In this document: positions 1-10,170 of the stretch, in pieces
Numbering within the stretch: position 1 is the stretch's first letter
How the letters are laid out: each line of letters starts with the position of its first letter
Assembly: GCA_001247695.2 (NCBI GenBank)
Contig: LGRX02033499.1
Span: 47,072 to 111,071 of the forward strand
DNA length: 64,000 nt
DNA from: Cymbomonas tetramitiformis
Taxonomy: Eukaryota > Chlorophyta > Pyramimonadophyceae > Pyramimonadales > Pyramimonadaceae
Direction of reading: 5' to 3'
Notes under the pieces: generated by a model
What the model was told of the DNA's origin: nothing
Seen by the model: only the letters and a program-made list of their open reading frames with translations
Databases searched by the model: none
Program-made: the position numbers and the translations under genes

Positions 1-2117
1 ATATCTTTGCGATCAGAAGCTCCTGCTCCTGCTGAACTTTTAAGAGGGATTCGTACTGCACGTTGAGCCTCTGCAGGACCACCACCCACATTACCCGCGC
101 TGAGAAATCTTTCTCCTCCCCAAGAGCAGTTGCGCCATAAACCCAGTTAACTCATACGAGGGGTTTTTCAAGGACGTACCGAGCACCCCTGATGAGTGCA
201 GACATTCTGCTTGACGGACGTGACAGTAGCCGCAAGCCTAGACACTACATGGGCTCACCTCGATCTCCTCCTTTTTCTCTGCCACGATGGCCTGAAGCTC
301 TTTCTTCTTCCTCTTGCGAACCTCCACCTCTGACGTCGCCTGCCATAACGAGCATGCCTTCACAACATCTCGTGGTCCCAGCGGCAAGCACACGTGGTGT
401 AGCTTTCGATAAGGTAAGGGCAAACAGATCTTACACGATACTAGGAGGCGCGCCATCCGAGCATTCAACTTTGACCGAGGCGAGTTTCATCCCTACACTG
501 AAAGGTAGCGCTTCCCTCAGTGACGCAAGCATTTCCAGCACACCGAGACTGGGTTCTTTGGTGGAAATTTGCTTGCTCGGACTGACATCGGGATCCCCCG
601 CCGTCATGGTACCGGCGTTTCGGGACGAGCAGTGAAACTGTCGCACACTCATGTTCACAGGGTTTGTGCTGAGCGGAACGCCTGGGACGCTTACATTCCT
701 ACGAGCTAGGGCCGCAGGGGATAAAGGCGCGCGCGCGACGCTGGCATATATGTCGAGGCAAATGAGATGAGGATCTCGAGAATATTTCTGCGAGCAGTTG
801 GTATCCAGTATTCCGAGCGGACTTATCGTTTGTTTGCTGCTAGCCGAGGGTTCGTATGGAAGGCAGACTAACGTGGGCAAGCTCTCACAGAGGAGGCCCA
901 CGTGCTGCGAAGGCACTCGGATTGATGTCACACAATGGGTGGATGGAAGGATGAGGGGTAATTGAAATAGATTTGAGACCTGATTGCACGTGCCGACGGC
1001 GCGGAGTTTTTCGTTCTCTATACGTTCAGCCTGCAAAACCACAACCCATGTACAGAAAAGTAACGTGCAAAAGTTGTTTCCCAGTAGGCGCATCTTTTGC
1101 TCACAACCGGGTCTGTAAAGAAAAAATGACTTTAGGAAAGAGATTCGGATTGCTGTCGGTCGTATCTGCTCGGTCACGACTTAATTAGTTATTGGAAGGC
1201 TTCAAAAGTCGGACGATTGTCTTTCTTAACCCGTCCTGGCTAAAAGTGAAGTTTGAATACTGCTTGCAAATTTGCATCCCCGAATTATGCTCTCATAAAT
1301 AAAATGATCTATCAGAACGCCGGCAGGCGGTACGCACACCAGCACAGTGGTTCCCGACTTTCGTCTGCAGAAAGCATTCCGCAAACCGAAAATCATACAG
1401 ATACTCGCAATTAACACACTTCGTTTCTCAGTGAACGACGCGCCGGGCGTGAAATTTTGGTGAGATGACTGATAAAAGTCTCACAGAAACCTCGGAGGAC
1501 GCCTGCAGCTGCAGCACGATGCTGCCGAAAGTTAACGACCCGAGGCGAACAAACAACGACTTACCTGGCCATCAACCGCATCAATAAGAGTTTTCACTGT
1601 TGTGCTGAGGGTCTGAATGTTTTCTGTGAAAGCGCTGCACTCTTCCTTCAAATTTTCGGTCTGAGAGTACTTGTCGGGATCGAGGACGCGAATTCGAAAC
1701 AACTGAGCCAAAAGAGAAACCCAACGGTCAGCACCGAGGTCACCGCATGGACGCACGCCAGGAAATAAGTGGTCTTCGGAGGTTCCTTAATTAAACGTCA
1801 ACAGAGCAGAAATAAAAGCTTCGAGGCTCAAAAAAGTGCCTTGAGTCGAAGCGCTTCCTTCAGCAAGCAATGAAAATGTGTGAAAGTCGCACTAGAGCAC
1901 AGATTGAACTTGAACAGCTTATTTGAACCGGTATAATATGCCCACAATTTCGCAAAAAAATGTATCGGGACTTCCGGGTGTAATTCAGCCATGCATTCAA
2001 AGCCGAAGAGCTTTGTGTTTGATACAGCGATAATTAAGTTATGGATCGCGTTGTCAGTGGCAGAGTGTGACATGTTACCTCATCGAAAGTGATGCCGCGG
2101 TTCTCGACTGAAGACAT
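1..2117 (-). CDS. IFT20: Intraflagellar transport protein 20, five exons, C-terminus runs off the window
   Basis: Spliced minus-strand gene. Exons by canonical GT-AG sites: 2117-2079, 1702-1565, 1030-980, 339-259 and 70-1. All junctions are phase 0 and give an open product of about 126 residues, against about 132 in animals. It starts MSSVENRGITFDE and continues with the family hallmark RVLDP then LKEEC, then the ENEKLRAVG stretch, then LQAIVAEKKEEIE, and finally YESLLKVQQEQELLIAK near the C-terminus. Spacing from the ENEK stretch to AEKK matches the animal protein residue for residue. IFT20 is a small coiled-coil subunit of the IFT-B complex that carries membrane cargo from the Golgi to the cilium. 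The start is the only ATG giving a product of family length. The last codons and stop lie left of base 1. Very confident; a pseudogene is unlikely because every exon is open and every splice site is intact. Confidence 0.93.
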
Positions 2118-2399
2118 GCCTACTATAAAGATAAAAAATGTGGTTACGCTAGTACGCCGTGGTCTTAGCGAAGCATCAACATATATGCAGTGTTGTCACT
2201 TCTTGAAATGTCCGGTCTCTGTCTTTTAGTTTTTGTACTTGACTCCTTGAAGACGAAGAGGAGACCGAAAGCTTTTTGACCATTTCAATCTGAATCTCGA
2301 ATCTGAGGAACAGGAAGCAAACTGAAACTTGATAAGCTCAAAAGCAGATTCCGTGAACCTGAAGTTCAAAGTTGAATATCGACTGCGCTCGGCGTGCCT

Positions 2400-2600
2400 T
2401 GCGCTGCTGTGCACACGATCGACGACGAGGGGGGGCGGGGCGGGCCCGGCGGGGGGTCCGGTCCTCCCTCGCCTGTGACGAACCAGGAGCGCTTCGCGCC
2501 CGCGCCCCCGAACCTAGGGCGAGGGCGCTTCGTGCGCCCGCGCGCCCCCCACCCTCGCGGGACGCTTCGCATCCCCATTTCACCCCCTGGGAATCGGAAT
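2400..2600. promoter_or_regulatory. GC-rich island upstream of IFT20
   Basis: An abrupt stretch of very high G+C (runs of G and C, many CpG) about 300 bp upstream of the IFT20 start codon. Overlapping ORFs on both strands here are low-complexity and look like compositional artefacts. Its position suggests a CpG-rich promoter region for IFT20, but I see no specific factor site. The 2118-2399 stretch holds nothing else I recognise. Confidence 0.3.
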
Positions 2601-2780
2601 GACAAAAAAATCTAGCCCTCCCCCCCGCCTTGGCATGGCATCAGCATCACATGCCGATGACACGAACCGATGCGGACATGGCATGACATGACATGACTGA
2701 TATCTTATTTATCCCGGACGGCCCGCAAATCGGCCCCCGGCAACCAAATAATTTACGGTGTCTCCTACCCCTAAACTCAA

Positions 2781-2833
2781 TGCCTATTCTACTAATGTTA
2801 TACGGTGGGTTAACCCGCCGTAAGAGCAATTTT
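2781..2833. repeat. Old end of the piggyBac-like element family
   Basis: Begins TGCCTATTCT, then carries GGTGGGTTAACCC and CCGTAAGAGCAATTTT. The same motifs occur in the same order at the right terminus of the intact element at 20631-23973 (read on the minus strand). It is cut at 2833 by the insertion of LTR element G1. Confidence 0.6.
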
Positions 2834-3065
2834 TGCGAGAACAGGTGTTCCGCTCGGGTAAAACTGGCTAAGCTCCCATAAACAGTCCGGCCGAGTGCTT
2901 TTATCATGCATCTCGGAAACCCGGATAATACGAAGTAATGACTGACAGTACAGTACTACTGTACTGTCATCCTAGCTACTAGCGGAGTCACGGTTCCGAT
3001 CAGAGACAGGTCAGGCTAGGGGCTATCAGAGCCCATAATAATAACCCTGAACCTAAAGTCCAGCA
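2834..3065 (-). repeat. G1 3' LTR
   Basis: 232 bp, TG...CA ends. Nearly identical to 5830-6061, which suggests recent insertion. Preceded by ATTTT. Confidence 0.92.
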
Positions 3066-3246
3066 CACCACCCGGAGCTGTGACTGTAGCTAATAGGGCT
3101 AGGCAAGCGGAGCTAAGTAAACAGATAACAAACAACATTCACTGGAAACAGATATACTTTAAGCTGGGTGCCCGGGGACTTGTCCCGGCACAACCCACTA
3201 CTGCGGCCAAGGCTAATCAAACCACCAGGATAACAGATAAGCACAT

Positions 3247-5430
3247 TCAGCCACTGCAAAGCTGGTCGGCAGAGCCGAGTTCAGCGGTCGGATTCCAAGG
3301 CAGAAATACTTCCGAAGTGAGTTGAGATGATAATTGAAAGGCGTTGACACCACCAGACCCAAGTGGGTCAGGCGGATCCCAAAGCGGAGTGTTGAGACTC
3401 TCAAATTGCAGAGCCGCTGAGGTCGATCGAGAAAAGAACGGTTCCACATCCCGCGGCGGCATCGACGAACCAGTGGTAACCACGTGACATAAAATTCTCG
3501 CCCGAGAACTTGGAATTCTCGCCCGAGAATTTGGAGCCGGGCAAGGAGAATCCAGCAATGCACCACCGAGATGAACCGCACCGTGGTCGTAAGTGGCTCC
3601 GGGCTCAACCAGGCCCCTGACACCACCGCTGACCACGAGCGTCGGCATCGCCGTAGCACTGAAGAGAAATGTAGCCACCATGAAGAGAGTGAGTGCAAAC
3701 TGACCGATGCCAAATGGCTTGGAGCCTCTGGGGACTCCGAATCGCCGAAGTGCCGTAGTCGCCGGCGTTGCACCCCCCTCAATTTTAGTCAGGCAGACTT
3801 CATCGTCATCGGAATCACACACCTCAACAGGCTCAGGGTCAACGTCAAGCCAGTCAGGGTGGATAGTGTTGAATGTCTTGAACGAGTTGTCAGCAGAAGC
3901 CATCGGGCCGAGAGCCAGAGAGGCAGACGGCGGCACAAAGGCGGCACTGCTGACCCCACGCAAGTCAATCGGCTTACCATGCACGGGCGCAGAGGCCTTC
4001 GGCAGCAGCTGCTTGTTGGCAGTCGGGTCAACGACACCACCAGCAAGCGGACCGCTGACCTCAGCAAATGCAACACGGCCAATGGACAGGTGCTCATCAG
4101 GTGCAGACTCAGCAGAGGCAGCGGCATCCTTGAACTGCTGCAGAGCCGTAGGCTCTGGAGCAAAGGAATGCGCAGACAGCTCACAGATTTCAGGTTGCCC
4201 CACGAGAGCACACAAGTGCTCCATGGACCCCTCATCCCCAGCGTCAAAGTACCGCTGAAAACGAAGGGCAAGCACGTCGGAGTCATAAGACTCAACGGCT
4301 TGGCAGTAGGATGCCGAAATGGTCATTGGGTGAGTGTCCTTGTGAGGACACTCACTCAGCCAATGCTTTGACCCAACGGCGCGGCACTTCTCGTGCCTGC
4401 ACGTTGGGACAAAGGTGCCAGACCGCTTGTCAAAAGCCACCTCCGAAGAGGCGGAATGAGCAAGCGGTTGCACTCCAGGTCGGTGGAAGTTGCGCGGAGT
4501 GTGTTTCCCAGGGGGCTTGGAGCCACCCTTCTTAAGGGAATCCACATCCCGCTGCAACTTGACCAACTGAGCACTGAGCCGATCAATGGCCGAAGCCAGG
4601 CCAGTGTCAGTGGTGCAAGACGCAACAGACATGGGCCGCCCCGCAGTGCGCTTGCCCGAGAGCCGCCCGCAGCGGTACTGCTCGCGCACGCGCGCCTGCA
4701 AGGTGAGCAGACTCACAGCCGCACGCTGGTCAGCTCGAGCAAACGAGTCAACCAGCGTGGCGTAAGCCGGTCCAGACAGGGCAGAGAGGAACTGCCTTTT
4801 AACAGCGTCTTCGGGCAGCGTCGTCAGACGCTGTGCATCCCGAAGGCAACTGTTGAAAAGGCGAATCCCCGCATCAGGGTCACCCTCGTCAGAAATCTTC
4901 ACGTCAAGCAGTTCAGTCAGAGCGTCGAACGGAGTCGACGCGTCAGCAAGCATACGCACCACCTCCAGGGTGGCGCGTTTGCCATCAGCAGGAACATCCG
5001 CACCAGAAGCCTCTACCCAATTACGGGCAGGAGCCAGGAGACCCTGGCGTAGTCAGTAGCAGCAGCACAGAGTACAGCAGTTCATTTGCAGCAGGCAGAA
5101 CAGGGGTGTCAGCAGCAGTCAGATCAAACAGGGGTGCGAATGCCGGCGACTGCAGTGTGAAGAGCTGCTGAAGTTCGGACACCAATTGAGAAAAAATGTC
5201 CGAAGCCGATGATTCGTCCCCACGGAATTTTGCTGCTTTGTCGCCTAATACCTTCGTTGCCGCGGTTTTGGAGCTCTGAACGTCGAATGAATCCCTGCGC
5301 AACCGATGAACGAGTGTGGCAGCCGCAGCGGAGTCGTGGGCGTGGCTGCATGCAACGCTCCAACATCATCGAAAATCGTCGCTAACTTACGCGCTCTAGC
5401 GCGCGTACGTGGTCTTTGCGGTGTATCCAT
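3247..5430 (-). pseudogene. Gag-like protein of G1, frameshifted near its N-terminus, with a C-terminal hydrophobic segment
   Basis: Starts MDTPQRPRTRARARKLATIF at 5430. Frames change near 5290 and again near 5045, after which a 571-codon frame runs to 3247. The capsid-like part aligns by eye with the gag at 48165 (blocks DGKRATLEVVRM and DQRAAVSLLTLQARVREQY against DGKRVLLEFARRM and DQRAAHDLLTIQQWVRECY). A possible zinc-binding motif follows, C-x4-C-x6-H-x4-C around CRHEKC. Then comes an acidic stretch DSDDDE and a strongly hydrophobic segment FALTLFMVATFLFSATAMP. Most retroelement Gags lack such a segment, so a membrane-inserted tail is an inference. The frameshifts make this copy non-functional unless they are assembly errors. 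Confidence 0.7.
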
Positions 5431-5829
5431 AATAAAAATGACGGTGAGATGGGGAGCGTGGGCTAGAGTGGCGGCAGTAGAAAGATCAGAAAATGCAGCG
5501 GCCAATCCCTGCAGAAGCCTCAGTAACAAGAACAACATCAGACAGGTCATGAGCCGATTGGCTAAAAGTGGTTGCGAGCCACAATACGCGGAATGTCCTC
5601 TCCACCGGCCAGGTGAAACGTAAGAAGAAGCCATAATAAGCGACGATACTGCTGCCGATAAACGTTCCGTAAAACTGATCTCCACTTCAAAAGAAGGCCA
5701 TACCGCGGAAAGATGAACTACTGCCTAAGGGGGCGCCCACCCCATCTCTGTGTCAAAACCTAGCCAAACATGGCAACAGCTAGGCGCCGTGCCATCAGAA
5801 TTACTAGGGAAGTGGTGACGCGCATAACC

Positions 5830-6061
5830 TGCGAGAACAGGTGTTCCGCTCGGGTAAAACTGGCTAAGCTCCCATAAACAGTCCGGCCGAGTGCTTTTAT
5901 CATGCATCTCGGAAACCCGGATAATACGAAGTAATGACTGACAGTACATTACTACTGTACTGTCATCCTAGCTACTAGCGGAGTCACGGTTCCGATCAGA
6001 GACGGGTCAGGCTAGGGGCTATCAGAGCCCATAATAATAACCCTGAACCTAAAGTCCAGCA
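5830..6061 (-). repeat. G1 5' LTR
   Basis: 232 bp, two mismatches to 2834-3065. Followed by the duplicated target ATTTT at 6062-6066. Confidence 0.92.
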
Positions 6062-6108
6062 ATTTTCGGTGTCCTCTAGTGGCGGCCTAATCGGGTGTAC
6101 AATGTCAA

Positions 6109-6240
6109 TCATGGAGACAGAGATCTTGCCCCCCACCAGTGGTGCCTCTGTCCTCTCTGTCACCCCTCGATCTGAGGTTCCAGGTCAGCCTGCTGCTAGC
6201 GAGCGTCCGATAATAATAATAATATAAGATTTACGCTGAG
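6109..6240 (+). repeat. LTR fragment of the gag-only family
   Basis: Starts TCATGGAGACAGAGATCTTG and closely resembles the first part of the LTR at 41227, including GTCACCCCTCGATCTGAGG and a GATAATAA run. Truncated on the right. The following stretch 6241-6646 is purine/G-rich on the plus strand, has no recognisable gene and contains an AATAAA near 6600. Confidence 0.65.
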
Positions 6241-6646
6241 AATAATGACAATGTCATGAGTCCGTTGTAATCCTGCAAGCAGGCAACTGTAGAACAGAGG
6301 GAGTTGAAATCATCCTCATAGCGCGCCCCGAAGGGCTCATCTAGGTCGGATCAACCTAGGAAACCGCGGCATGGCAAAACTACGCAGAGCGCTAAAAAGG
6401 TCGTGCCGGCGGAGAAGCAGCAGAGGAGGTGGAAGTGGAGCGAGGCTGCATCTGTGGTGGAAAAAGAGGGCGGAAGCGAGGCGGAGGAAGGGCGGTGGTG
6501 GGGGTCGGGAAGGCGGGGGCGGAGGGAGCGGAGTGTGGGGTGGAGGGGGCTAAGGTAGGAGGGGGGTACCCCTATAAGAGAGGGGGGAGGAAGTGTTAAT
6601 AAAGTGTTCACCTGAATGAAGAGAAGAGAAAGGGTGGAAATGATAG

Positions 6647-7089
6647 TCATTCAAGGGAGGTCAGGGGAAAAACACGTTTTGCTCTTTCAACAGCTTCTTC
6701 TTCAGTGATACCCGTAATTCGGCTAAGAGTGGTTCTGAAAGGGTCATGGATCTCGACCCTAGCATGACCATTAAGGAAGGCGTCACGTCTAATGCGGGTG
6801 TGGTATCTGCACAGCCTGGAAAGCTTCTTGAGGAGAGGCTTCAGTCTTCTCTGGTGAACCCCTATGGTGCTAAGAACCTGTCCAAAGTGCTTCGGAAGGT
6901 ATCCCATCAATGTAAGTTCTTTGGGCCACGTTACAGTCCCTGCAAATGGTGTGTTGTCCTTGTTCGTGTAGGACGTGTCACAGTGTCCTCCGTAGTATTC
7001 TGTTGGGTGGGCACTCTGGCGGCTCTCCTGCGAGAGGGGCCACGGGCAGAGGTCGTCGGGGATGACAAGTTTCCTTTCACCCAGGACTT
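6647..7089 (-). pseudogene. 3' part of an unidentified ORF split by element G2
   Basis: An uninterrupted minus-strand frame from the target duplication GACTT (7085-7089) to a TGA at 6647. It encodes a basic peptide that includes TVTWPKELTLMGYLPKHFGQ and LSRITGITEEEAVERAKRVF. Joining it to 35836-35992 with one GACTT removed gives one continuous frame (..DPEIWQEVLGERKLVIP..). This shows that G2 inserted into coding sequence. I do not recognise the family. The composition is not low-complexity, so it is probably a real gene or an older element ORF. Confidence 0.5.
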
Positions 7090-7348
7090 TGATGTGAAAG
7101 CTAATAATATAGTAATATATAAGCTTGCACTGTGAAATGTCAAGGCAGTGAGGCAGGGTTTCTCGGTTCGGCTAAAGTCAGATTAAACTGGGAGATACAC
7201 AGTTTTAAGCTAGCGGACGGACCGTGACACTGACACACGAGCGGAGATAGACAGCAGGCACTGCAAGTGACATCCGAGCAGGCGAGGGGTGACACAGGGC
7301 ACCACTGACCTCCCCCCTTATGGGGGGTGAGAGTCAGTGTTCCCATGA
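7090..7348 (-). repeat. G2 3' LTR
   Basis: 259 bp, no difference seen from 35577-35835. Contains a C-run/G-run hairpin near its end. Flanked by GACTT on the left. Confidence 0.9.
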
Positions 7349-7471
7349 CACCACCTCACCCCGAAGGTGGGAGGTGCACTGCAGGGCCAGCCGGTACTCC
7401 CGGGCAGGCGGCTAGAAGAAATGTAATGTTCCTAGCTACTAGTCAACTCGTGATGTGCCAATTCAGGGGTC

Positions 7472-7770
7472 TCAATCTAGGGTTTGGAGCTGAGTGCCAA
7501 TCACGACTCCAGCTCCTGGAATGTGCGGCACCCAAACAGGTGAAGATCGAAGTGCCGGCCAGTCGGTGTCCTCGTCCTGGAAGGCCAGGGCGGCACCAAC
7601 GGGCTCATCCGGAAGCGGTGGGGCAAGGTCCTCAGCCGCAGGCACCACCAGAGCATCGCCGTCGTCATTGTCAATCGTGTCACCACCACAAGGTGCAGGC
7701 GGCAAGAGCCGCACGGACCGGAATGCTGCGTCAACAGCGTCAACAGCGGGCACAGCAGGTGGGGCAGGAG
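7472..7770 (-). pseudogene. G2 gag, C-terminal fragment
   Basis: A minus-strand frame ends at 7472 and is cut at 7770 by the Ty3 5' LTR. It contains DEDTDWPALRSSPV, matching DDDTDWPAFRESPV at the C-terminus of the gag at 40334-41032. Upstream it is Pro/Ala-rich and acidic, as in the homologue. The remainder of this gag lies on the far side of the Ty3 element. Confidence 0.65.
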
Positions 7771-8461
7771 TGTGCCCGGAGGCACAGCGTGAGCCGATAT
7801 GCCTATGCGTCCGTATGTGTGTCATCGGGGGTAATCTGGGATTGGCACGATGACAGTGAAATTGGGCTTGAAATCACGATGAGAATGAATACCAGATGTC
7901 CGGGGTATGACAGTATGACACTATGACACTATGACAGTATGACAGTATGACACTATAGTAGTATGACAGTACTGTGGGGGGTGTCATCGTGGAACTCAGT
8001 CAGACCCTCGAAGAATGGTCAGATTCGCATCGGGGTTGAAAAGACAATGAAATCGAATATCAGATATTAAGGTTATGACAGTATGACAGTATGACGACTA
8101 TGACAGTATGACAGTATGACAGTACAGTAGTATGACAGTACTGTGGGGCAGTCATCGTGTCAGCCTGTCGGCATAACATCTGAATCGAGAATGATGAATC
8201 GGAATTAGAAATGAGATCGGATCGGGAACTGAACGTTGAGCCGAAGTGTGACATCGGCTCTCGAGTGGTTGACCCTGCAACCTGAGTGACGAGTGAATAA
8301 GTAGAGCACTTGAGAAGTGTTTAGCCTTCAGAACTCGGAACCGAATTATCGTTTGTACCTCAATCTGGCCCTGATCCAGTATATTATAAAATCCGAATTG
8401 TGTACCTTTGCACGTTCAATCAAAAACATATTTCCGAGCATCTGTCGTAGTGCCCCAGGCA
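7771..8461 (+). repeat. Ty3 5' LTR
   Basis: 691 bp, TG...CA. The upstream half has many short TATGACAG/TATGACAC repeats (about 7908-7970 and 8075-8142) that account for the small length difference from the 3' copy. They could be repeated U3 elements. Confidence 0.93.
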
Positions 8462-8465
8462 CAAT

Positions 8466-8480
8466 TGGTATCAATGAGCG
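8466..8480 (+). promoter_or_regulatory. Primer-binding site of the Ty3 element
   Basis: TGGTATCAATGAGCG begins 4 bases after the LTR end. It resembles the TGGTATCAGAGC type used with initiator-methionine tRNA in plant retroelements, so the same primer is likely. Confidence 0.7.
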
Positions 8481-9686
8481 TTACTTGAACACCTCCGCGC
8501 GTTCAACCACGGCGTTACCGTAACTTCCGTTATACTGCGGGGGGAGACTCATACTTTTGGGAAACTTTGCGCAACTTTTACGTCAGAAAAGCCATTTTTT
8601 TTCAAAGAAGGAATCCATATACTGCTCCCAAAAGTCACAAAACATCAGTATAACGTTCCCTTAACAGTGGGGGCCCAACCAGGCTCAGAAAAGTCAAGAT
8701 TCGTTTTCCGATCTTAAACTCCAAGTCTGCCCCAGGCTACAAACAACCGTCAGGGAGCACCCTAAAGGGTTTCCCCGGTTTATAGTAGCCAGGAAAACCT
8801 CATAACTCACTTTCTAGAGCCTTAAAAAGGCGAAAAACAGCCCAAAATAGCCGTTTTAGCCCGTTTTCAGCCTACCCCAAAACCTTCCACAGTAGCCCCC
8901 ACCACCAAAAACTCCTTCCCCAGACCCCATAGGACAGCCTAGAACCCCTCAATACCGCCCTCACGGCCACCAGCAGTTGGGAAAGCCGCTCAAAACAGCG
9001 CTTTTAGTGGTTTCTGGACAGTTCCTGGACAGTTTCTGGACACCTCTGGTTTACTCTCTGGCTGGAATATTTCTGGAGTGTACGAAGCCCGGTTACCTTC
9101 TGGGACCTTGCTGAGCTTTCTGGTTGCAGTTTCTTGACCTCTGCCTGCATACTTAGGCACTTGAAATCTGTGTCGCGGAGCCCTGGCGAAATTTTGAGTA
9201 CGCCAGTGTATGGCAGTTTTCCCCACAAAAGCACAGAAGAGAGTGGTGGAAACAGGGACCCCTCAAGTGGTTATTTCAACCAGACCCCACCTTCCCACCA
9301 GCAGGAGCCTTCGATAACTCCCCAGAGGGCCCCCTCCCACCTTCACCCTCCTCTTCAGACGACGAGGTGGAAGACAACTGAGCGCCTGGACAGCATACAC
9401 CCTGGCTATCCCACCAGCGCGCCACTACCGTGAGTGGTACTACCAGGGGTTCACGGTTTTTGTCTTCAACTACCCGGACCCTTACCACCCAGCAATACCG
9501 GTGCTTCCTGGTGAAACCTTGGCCGACGCTCCACCGTCTCCAGAAGTCAGCCCTACACCTTCTCCTCCTCCTTCCCCCCTTCACGAAAGCGACACTGAAT
9601 AAACAAAAGGCGAGCACTTCCTACCTTCTGCTCACCTGTGGCTTTTGCCACACCCAGTGTGCGATCTGATCAGCTCAGCAGCCAGT
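8481..9686 (+). other. Ty3 untranslated leader
   Basis: About 1.2 kb between the primer-binding site and the gag start. No convincing gene. Short frames on both strands are not conserved-looking. Contains a GGGGGCCC-type palindrome near 8669. Confidence 0.5.
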
Positions 9687-10133
9687 ATGTCGCAACATAT
9701 ATCAGAGTCCTTTCCCAGCATGGGGGTCAGTGCAGAGCCGTCACGCCCCCCATTGTTCTCGCCCCTCACCTTCCCATCGCCCGCCGCTTACGCTTCCGCT
9801 CACCCCATTCCACATCCAGGCACCACCATGCCCTACACAGCGGTGCCCCGCCCTTATACTATGCCGGATGGCACCCCCGCACAGGCTGTATGGAACGGCG
9901 TCAATTGGGTATTGCCCCAATCAGCGCCCCTCGCTGGGGGAGTATCACCAGTGCCGTTCACACTGGGAACCCATCACCCCGTGGGCGCATATCCCACACC
10001 GTTCCAACAACAGCTACAGCAGCAGCAGCAGTGGCTCGCGTACCAGCAGCAGCAACAGCAGTGGCTTCAGCAGCAGCCACTGGAACCGATGCAGCAGCAG
10101 TTACAGCAGCAGCAGTTACAACAGCAGCAGTTA

Positions 10134-10170
<37 letters not shown>

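Larger units (their letters stand above)
2834..6061 (-). mobile_element. G1: complete gag-only LTR retrotransposon
   Basis: Two 232-bp direct repeats (2834-3065 and 5830-6061) differ at two bases, begin TG and end CA, and are flanked by the 5-bp target duplication ATTTT (2829-2833 and 6062-6066). The interior holds only a gag-like gene on the minus strand. I find no protease, reverse transcriptase, RNase H or integrase motifs in any frame. Just inside the 5' LTR the sense strand reads GGTTATGCGCGTCACCAC, a start shared by other family members here and probably the primer-binding site. Sense sequence before the 3' LTR ends GGGTGGTG. The element must borrow pol from an autonomous relative, as described for terminal-repeat gag-only retrotransposons. 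Confidence 0.9.

Noticed and set aside
238..1756. Three separate minus-strand ORFs (238-468, 431-1177, 1532-1756) as independent genes
   Set aside because: Each merely contains an exon of the spliced IFT20 gene; outside the exons the frames are intronic.
7140..7346. A 68-codon ORF identical at 35627-35833
   Set aside because: It lies wholly within the G2 LTR and repeats only because the LTR does.
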